A stretch of DNA of 9,933 nucleotides from an uncultured Collinsella sp. (lineage in GTDB: Bacteria > Actinomycetota > Coriobacteriia > Coriobacteriales > Coriobacteriaceae): assembly GCA_900540095.1 (NCBI GenBank), contig UQEO01000070.1:1-9933 (forward strand). The letters run 5' to 3'. Made by a program: the position numbers and the translations under genes. Shown here piece after piece: positions 6,205 through 9,933 of the stretch. The notes under the pieces are model-generated. The model made no database searches and had not been told where the DNA came from. It was given only the letters and a program-made list of their open reading frames with translations. Position 1 is the stretch's first letter. Each line of letters begins with the position of its first letter.

Positions 6205-7686
6205 ATGAGCGATGAGACGTATGGCCGCGAGGATGCGGCCCAGGATGCGGAAGCATGTGCCGAAGCCTTGGAGAGCCTTGACCGGATCGCGCTAGACGAG
6301 CTCTCGTTTAGCGATTCGGCCGTCGACGCGCAGGACGAGGTGCACGAAGACACTGAGAACGAAGGCAGCGACGCCAAAGACGCTCCCGACGAAGCCGAAG
6401 AGGACGAAAGCGAGGCCGGCAATCAGCCCGAATCCGACACGGGCGAGGAAACCGTCTTGCTCGACAGCTTACCGGCCGAGGATTCGCTGACCCGCGAGCT
6501 TCCTGGCCTGGGTTCCGCACCAGCCGTGGACGAGACCATCGCCATGGGCGATATTCCCCTACCATCCGTTCCCTCGGCGCGCGAGGCCGAGGTTCGCCAT
6601 CGCAAGATGTCGCCCAAGCGCCGCAATCTGATGGTCGCCGGTGTCGTGGCCGTCGCGCTCGTCGCCGGCGGTGCAGGCTATGCTGCCTGGAACGGATATC
6701 AGCGAGAGCAGGCTGCCGCTGTCGCCGCCAATGCCCACACGATGATGTCGGTGCAGATTGGCGTGCATGCCGCGGGCCTCGACTGTTCCACTGGCTCCAA
6801 GATTCCCGTACAGGTGAGCGGTCAGGATTCTGACGGCTCCTCCGTGAGCGAAACGCTCTATGTTGACGAGCACGGCCGCGGCATCAAACTGCTGCCCGGC
6901 GATTACACGCTCTCCATCGCTGCCTCCCCCATCGCGGCCGACGGCACCATCTATACCGTCCCGACCACCAAGACGCAGGTCACCGTTAAGAGCGATGGAC
7001 AGGATTTAAGTGCCCAGGCTACCTTTAAGTTCAAGGTGCCTTCGGCCGACACGGTGACTGACGACCAGATCGATGCCGCCGCCAAGTATGCCGAGGAGGG
7101 CGGTGCGAGCTCCGCCGCGGCTGCCAAAGTGCTCCAGCAGGCAGCAACCGCGCGGCGCGACGCCGCCGTCAATGCCGTGAGCGCGCAAAAGGCACAGGCG
7201 TCCCGTGATGCTGACGCTCGCCACAAGGCAACCGACCTCTACCAGCTCGATATTCCCGTCGAGTGGTACGGCAAGGTCGCAACTTGGCAAAACGGAAGCA
7301 CGCTATGCATCTATCTGGGCGACGACGCCAATACGCCGCTCGTGACGCTCGTCGCGGTGCGCGAGGGCGAGAGCTTTACGCCCGATGAAGGCGATACGGT
7401 TTTGGGCGCGGCCAATCTAGGCAACGGTTATACCGTCTACGCCAGCGGCCCCGTCTATCCGTACGTGGTGCCCCAGACCATCAACGGACAGACGCAGAAC
7501 CCCGTGTCAACCTACCCCATGGACACGGCCATTGAGCTTGTCGAGCTTACGACCGGCAACCGCTATACCTATAGCCAGATCAAGAACGTGCTGGTCGGCA
7601 AAGACGGCAAGGCCGACGCCGCCGCCAAACTCGAGACCGACTACCTCGCCCAGATTCTGATGCCGAGTATCAAAGCCCAGGACTAG
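6205..7686 (+). CDS. Single-pass membrane protein with acidic cytoplasmic domain, unknown function
   Basis: I do not recognise a named family. The 493-residue protein has a highly acidic, low-complexity N-terminus (1-125, many Asp/Glu/Ser/Ala). Next comes a basic patch RHRKMSPKRR (131-140) and one transmembrane helix (about 141-162). By the positive-inside rule the N-terminus is cytoplasmic and the C-terminal 330 residues face outside. The outer part has a beta-rich segment (181-279) like a carbohydrate-binding or Ig-type domain, an Ala-rich helical stretch that may be a coiled coil (287-343), and a second compact domain (344-490). I use the ATG at 6205, with a GGGGGG ribosome site just upstream; a TTG four codons earlier is inside that site and less likely. 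The terminator before it makes it a separate unit. It converges on the ATPase gene with a 73-bp gap and no clear terminator. A role in sensing or the cell envelope is only a guess. Confidence 0.85.
   Translation: MSDETYGREDAAQDAEACAEALESLDRIALDELSFSDSAVDAQDEVHEDTENEGSDAKDAPDEAEEDESEAGNQPESDTGEETVLLDSLPAEDSLTRELPGLGSAPAVDETIAMGDIPLPSVPSAREAEVRHRKMSPKRRNLMVAGVVAVALVAGGAGYAAWNGYQREQAAAVAANAHTMMSVQIGVHAAGLDCSTGSKIPVQVSGQDSDGSSVSETLYVDEHGRGIKLLPGDYTLSIAASPIAADGTIYTVPTTKTQVTVKSDGQDLSAQATFKFKVPSADTVTDDQIDAAAKYAEEGGASSAAAAKVLQQAATARRDAAVNAVSAQKAQASRDADARHKATDLYQLDIPVEWYGKVATWQNGSTLCIYLGDDANTPLVTLVAVREGESFTPDEGDTVLGAANLGNGYTVYASGPVYPYVVPQTINGQTQNPVSTYPMDTAIELVELTTGNRYTYSQIKNVLVGKDGKADAAAKLETDYLAQILMPSIKAQD
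6227..6249. repeat. 23-bp direct repeat, coding copy
   Basis: Exact copy of 6090-6112. Here it encodes roughly residues 8-15 (REDAAQDA) of the membrane protein. Confidence 0.85.
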
Positions 7687-7759
7687 CCTGGCGCAGCAAG
7701 GTGCTCCCCAACCGTGATGAGGGAGCCAGGAGGTCCTGACCCCACAGGTCCATAGATGA

Positions 7760-9112
7760 TTAGGCAAGGAGCCACTTCCATGCGGGCACAACGTGGACCA
7801 CACCGTGCTCGCATGAAATATCGGTCTGTTCATCCATGGTAACGATTGCCGACTCGCCAAGATCGAACTGGGCCATCGAGGCATCAAGCGCGGCAATTTC
7901 GCGCTCGCGCGTTTTCTCACGTGCCATATCCGCACTCACCTGAATCAGGCTATAAGCCCGCATGAGAAGCGCGTCCCCAGCCACAAAGTCCACCTCATGG
8001 CTTTTGCTCTTCTCTTTGATCAGCAGGCGGCAGACCGAGCCGGTCCTCACCGCGGGAGTCTTTCTTCTTAGCGCATTGAACACTGCGGTCTCGAGCCTCT
8101 GGCCCTGGTCCAATGCTGATGCGGGAGAGAATGCTCCAAACATCGCAGGGTCGACAGCGTAGACCTTAGACGCAGACCGCATGTTATTTGCCAGTGAACG
8201 CGTGAACTCCGGCACAGAAAATAACAGGTAGGCGTCCTCATAATACTCAAGTAAATCGCTGAGCGAATTACGACTGACGGGTATCTGTCTGCTCTTGAAC
8301 TCGTTGTACACTTTGTTCACTGACAGCTCTCGTCCCGAAGATGCCATACACCGCGTCAAGAACAGCGATGCCAGGCGAGGGTTCTTGACGTCGTAACGCT
8401 CAACGACGTCCATAGCGACCGTTCGCGAAGCATATTCCTGTAGCAGCTGAATCGCGTCTGTGGGCGTCTGCTCAAGTGTCGCGATGAATCCCCCTTGTTC
8501 AAGATACCCGATCAGATGATGTCGAAGCAGCGCTGCATCGCTCGGGGAAAAGGTCGCATCTGGCTCGAGAACGCTCCCCGTCTTATATCGAACGTATTCC
8601 GAAAAACTCAACGGAAAAAGCTCTCGCACAAGAGAACGACCCCTGAACTCGCTCTTAAGTTCTGAGGACAGCATCTTAGAAGAAGATCCCGTCACATAGA
8701 CGGTCGCTTTCTCCGTATCGACTACACGCCGCAGAAACGCACCCCATTCGGGAATTTCCTGGATCTCGTCAAAGAAAATGTAAGCGCCCTCGGTTCGAGC
8801 AACAGGATACAGCGCATAGAACGTGTCGAGCACGTCCGCCAGCAGCGATGGCTCATACGGGCGCAAGCGCTCATCCTCAAAATTGAAGTAAAGCATCCGG
8901 TCAAGCTCGACGCCCCGGCTCTGAAGCCGCCGCATCTCCTGATACAGGCGATACGTCTTTCCACAACGGCGGGCCCCCACAATCACATTTACGATGTTGT
9001 CGCGCTTTGGCTCCTGTGGGTTTCCTAGATCAAGGTCTCGCTCAAAGACCTGCGGAACCCCCTGCTGTTCAAAGTCCTTTATTTTCTGGGCGATCAAGTC
9101 GTTGAATGCCAT
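7760..9112 (-). CDS. AAA-type ATPase with C-terminal DUF4143 domain
   Basis: A 450-residue ATP-binding protein of the AAA_14/DUF4143 type, widespread in gut bacteria and archaea, often multi-copy, with no settled function. Walker A is GARRCGKT (46-53). Walker B is YIFFDEIQ (111-118). A sensor-1-like VTGSSSKML follows at 140-148. The C-terminal half holds a winged-helix-like middle and a region resembling a PD-(D/E)XK nuclease fold: E341, then EVDF (373-376), then LIQVS (389-393). The usual lysine of such nucleases is not seen after IQV, so catalytic activity is doubtful. The length is typical and the frame intact. The ATG at 9110-9112 has GGAG four bases upstream, directly next to a long inverted repeat. 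Base composition is visibly less GC-rich than its neighbours, suggesting horizontal gain. It stands alone and converges on the 6205 gene; no antitoxin or partner is visible. Confidence 0.9.
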   Translation of the reverse strand: MAFNDLIAQKIKDFEQQGVPQVFERDLDLGNPQEPKRDNIVNVIVGARRCGKTYRLYQEMRRLQSRGVELDRMLYFNFEDERLRPYEPSLLADVLDTFYALYPVARTEGAYIFFDEIQEIPEWGAFLRRVVDTEKATVYVTGSSSKMLSSELKSEFRGRSLVRELFPLSFSEYVRYKTGSVLEPDATFSPSDAALLRHHLIGYLEQGGFIATLEQTPTDAIQLLQEYASRTVAMDVVERYDVKNPRLASLFLTRCMASSGRELSVNKVYNEFKSRQIPVSRNSLSDLLEYYEDAYLLFSVPEFTRSLANNMRSASKVYAVDPAMFGAFSPASALDQGQRLETAVFNALRRKTPAVRTGSVCRLLIKEKSKSHEVDFVAGDALLMRAYSLIQVSADMAREKTREREIAALDASMAQFDLGESAIVTMDEQTDISCEHGVVHVVPAWKWLLA

Positions 9113-9120
9113 GATTCTCC

Positions 9121-9180
9121 AATCTTGCTCTCTAGCTAATCAAAATTATACCGATTCTTGATTAATTAGAGAGCAAGATT
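9121..9180. repeat. 60-bp inverted repeat around the ATPase promoter
   Basis: Two 23-bp arms (9121-9143 and 9158-9180) match at 21 of 23 positions; the outer 14 bp (AATCTTGCTCTCTA) are identical. The 14-base loop contains the ATPase -10 box. The inner arm edge abuts the ATPase Shine-Dalgarno. Candidate operator for autoregulation or a structured leader. Confidence 0.85.
9145..9150 (-). promoter_or_regulatory. Putative -10 box of the ATPase gene
   Basis: The minus strand reads TATAAT in the loop of the inverted repeat, about 33 bases before the start codon. Transcription would begin near 9138, so only the gene-proximal arm would be in the mRNA. No good -35 hexamer is seen at 16-18 bases; the region there is the distal arm. 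Confidence 0.55.
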
Positions 9181-9188
9181 GTGTGTAG

Positions 9189-9209
9189 CTTGATTAACAC
9201 TTAAGCAAG
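9189..9209. repeat. Second dyad upstream of the ATPase gene
   Basis: CTTGATTAA-CAC-TTAAGCAAG, with arms matching at 8 of 9. The half-site CTTGATTAA also occurs at 9157-9165 in the large inverted repeat, 32 bp away (about three helical turns). This suggests repeated binding sites for one protein. Confidence 0.45.
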
Positions 9210-9276
9210 TTTTATCACCGTTATTGCTCCGAAGGATATCGAGTGGCTAAGAGGACAACCGAGCTCGAATGCGACT

Positions 9277-9309
9277 CCCCGAGCAGTCAATTTGCGACGG
9301 GGCTTTTTT
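9277..9309 (+). terminator. Weak terminator-like hairpin
   Basis: CCCCG (9277-9281) pairs with CGGGG (9298-9302), followed by CTTTTTT. The stem is only 5 bp with a 16-base loop. No plus-strand gene precedes it nearby, so it may be a remnant or not functional. Confidence 0.3.
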
Positions 9310-9344
9310 GACTACCCTCCCCTTGTAGAAAAATCCCTAACGCA

Positions 9345-9408
9345 GTTGCGGTGAAATAGGGCTGTTTTTGCTGGTCAAACCGCAAAACAGTCCCTATTTC
9401 ACCGCAAC
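9345..9408. repeat. Long intergenic hairpin element
   Basis: Near-perfect inverted repeat: a 17-bp stem (GTTGCGGTGAAATAGGG), one unpaired A at 9391, then 7 more bp (CTGTTTT), around a 15-base loop with its own small GGT/ACC pairing. There is no T-run directly after the stem on either strand. It sits just downstream of the small gene ending at 9434 and could protect its 3' end. The shape is that of a dispersed palindromic (REP-like or MITE-like) element. Confidence 0.85.
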
Positions 9409-9433
9409 TTATTGGTGGCCTTTTGGGTGGCAC

Positions 9434-9637
9434 TTAGCGCCAGGGGTCGGCTTCGAACATCGGCTCGCGCTCGGGGCGGCGATCGCTGTAGGGATCGTAG
9501 CCGTCATCGTCCTCGTTCTCGGCACGGATGTAGGGGTCGCGCGGCTTGGGCGCCGGTTTGGGAGAAGCCTTCGGTGCGACCGGCGCGGCGGGCGCTGCCT
9601 CAGCAACCGGTGCGTGCGTCTTGTTCTCGTCTTTCAT
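9434..9637 (-). CDS. Small Pro/Ala-rich hypothetical protein
   Basis: A 67-residue protein of unknown function. Residues 11-32 are a low-complexity Ala/Pro/Lys stretch with repeated AP and KP. The C-terminal half is acidic and Tyr/Asp/Arg-rich (DDDGYDPYSDRRPEREP at 43-59) and ends in DPWR. No membrane segment, signal peptide or cysteine is present, so it is probably disordered and cytoplasmic. I place the start at the ATG at 9635-9637 because AAGGAG lies eight bases upstream; an in-frame ATG two codons earlier is too close to that site. It lies downstream of the ClpB-like gene beyond a terminator, so it has its own promoter or depends on readthrough; no promoter is evident in the short gap. 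Confidence 0.65.
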   Translation of the reverse strand: MKDENKTHAPVAEAAPAAPVAPKASPKPAPKPRDPYIRAENEDDDGYDPYSDRRPEREPMFEADPWR

Positions 9638-9689
9638 CTGCATATCTCCTTGCCATGTGCTCATGCTCAACATCATCGATTGTCGCACG

Positions 9690-9726
9690 AAAAAGGGCGG
9701 CGGACCCGATTGGATCCGCCGCCCTT
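9690..9726 (-). terminator. Rho-independent terminator of the ClpB-like gene
   Basis: A perfect 12-bp stem, AAGGGCGGCGGA (9693-9704) with TCCGCCGCCCTT (9715-9726), around a 10-base loop. On the minus strand the stem runs into TTTTT (9690-9694). It lies about 40 bp after the stop of the gene at 9768. Confidence 0.88.
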
Positions 9727-9767
9727 GGCGTTTTGCGATGAGGTGCGGTTAAAGCCGGTCCCATAAT

Positions 9768-9933
9768 TTACTCTGCGTCGGGGACCTCGTAGGTGGCCGC
9801 CGGCGTGTTGTCGCACACGACGGTAAAGCCACCGTCCTTGTCGACATCGACCGTCACCTGATCGCCCTCGCGCACCGTGCCGTCGATGATAGCGGCGGCG
9901 ATGGCATCCACCACCTCGCGCCGCATCAGGTCG
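9768..9933 (-). CDS. clpB: C-terminal end of a ClpB-like AAA+ chaperone, partial
   Basis: Only the last 54 residues are visible. They include RREVVDAIAAAIIDGTVREG and then DQVTVDVDKDGGFTV, ending in PDAE. This matches the end of the C-terminal (D2-small) domain of ClpB/ClpC chaperones, where a helix of the type R-x-(V/I)-x-(D/P)-x-(I/L)A is followed by GxxxxGDxVxVDV. ClpB, the ATP-dependent disaggregase working with DnaK, fits better than ClpC because of the short tail, but the ATPase domains are outside the window. The stop TAA is at 9768-9770 and a strong terminator follows. Confidence 0.6.
   Translation of the reverse strand, partial: DLMRREVVDAIAAAIIDGTVREGDQVTVDVDKDGGFTVVCDNTPAATYEVPDAE

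Larger units (their letters stand above)
9181..9433. other. Gene-free stretch with several palindromes
   Basis: No supportable gene. It contains a dyad at 9189-9209, a terminator-like hairpin at 9277-9309 and a long hairpin at 9345-9408. The left part is AT-rich like the ATPase upstream region, while the right part has normal composition. It may mark the boundary of an inserted segment. Confidence 0.55.

Noticed and set aside
7687..7759. Terminator between the convergent membrane-protein and ATPase genes
   Set aside because: Short pairings such as CTCCC/GGGAG and CCTG/CAGG exist, but there is no T-run on either strand.
9121..9408. CRISPR array or insertion-sequence ends
   Set aside because: The repeats are inverted and different from each other, with no regular spacers and no transposase.

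Overview
The window looks like a chromosomal piece of a high-GC gut actinobacterium, most likely a coriobacterium such as Collinsella. That is an inference from the gene mix (mannose-family PTS, HypA, a Trp-rich membrane protein I match from memory to DUF5692, Clp chaperone) and from codons rich in G/C at the third position. No marker gene proves it.

Layout. 1-470 (minus) is the 5' part of a mannose-family PTS EIIA gene running off the left edge through an Ala/Pro linker that predicts a fused IIB domain. 471-807 is an AT-rich spacer with a likely promoter for that gene and two copies of an 11-mer containing GTTTAAAC. 808-4051 (minus) is a two-gene unit: a 925-residue multi-cluster Fe-S/FAD/NAD(P)H oxidoreductase followed after 37 bp by hypA. 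4240-5973 (plus) is the divergent partner: a TetR-type regulator and a polytopic membrane protein, ended by a strong intrinsic terminator. The 188-bp divergent spacer holds two matching palindromes, TTGAC(A/G)-N3-(T/C)GTCAA, the best operator candidates in the window.

6205-7686 (plus) encodes a single-pass membrane protein with an acidic cytoplasmic N-terminus. A 23-bp stretch of its early coding sequence also occurs exactly in the upstream spacer. 7760-9112 (minus) is an AAA/DUF4143-type ATPase of visibly lower GC, convergent with the previous gene, whose promoter sits in the loop of a 60-bp inverted repeat. 9181-9433 is a gene-free stretch with palindromes, including a 24-bp-stem hairpin. 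9434-9637 (minus) is a 67-residue Pro/Ala-rich small protein, and 9768-9933 (minus) is the C-terminal end of a ClpB-like chaperone with its own terminator.

How the genes may work together. The most coherent unit is 808-5973: TetR regulator, membrane protein, large soluble electron-transfer flavoprotein and a nickel metallochaperone, apparently controlled from one divergent operator region. This could be a TetR-controlled redox module passing electrons between NAD(P)H, Fe-S clusters and a membrane partner. Its substrate cannot be read from the sequence, and it is the best candidate here for an undescribed system.
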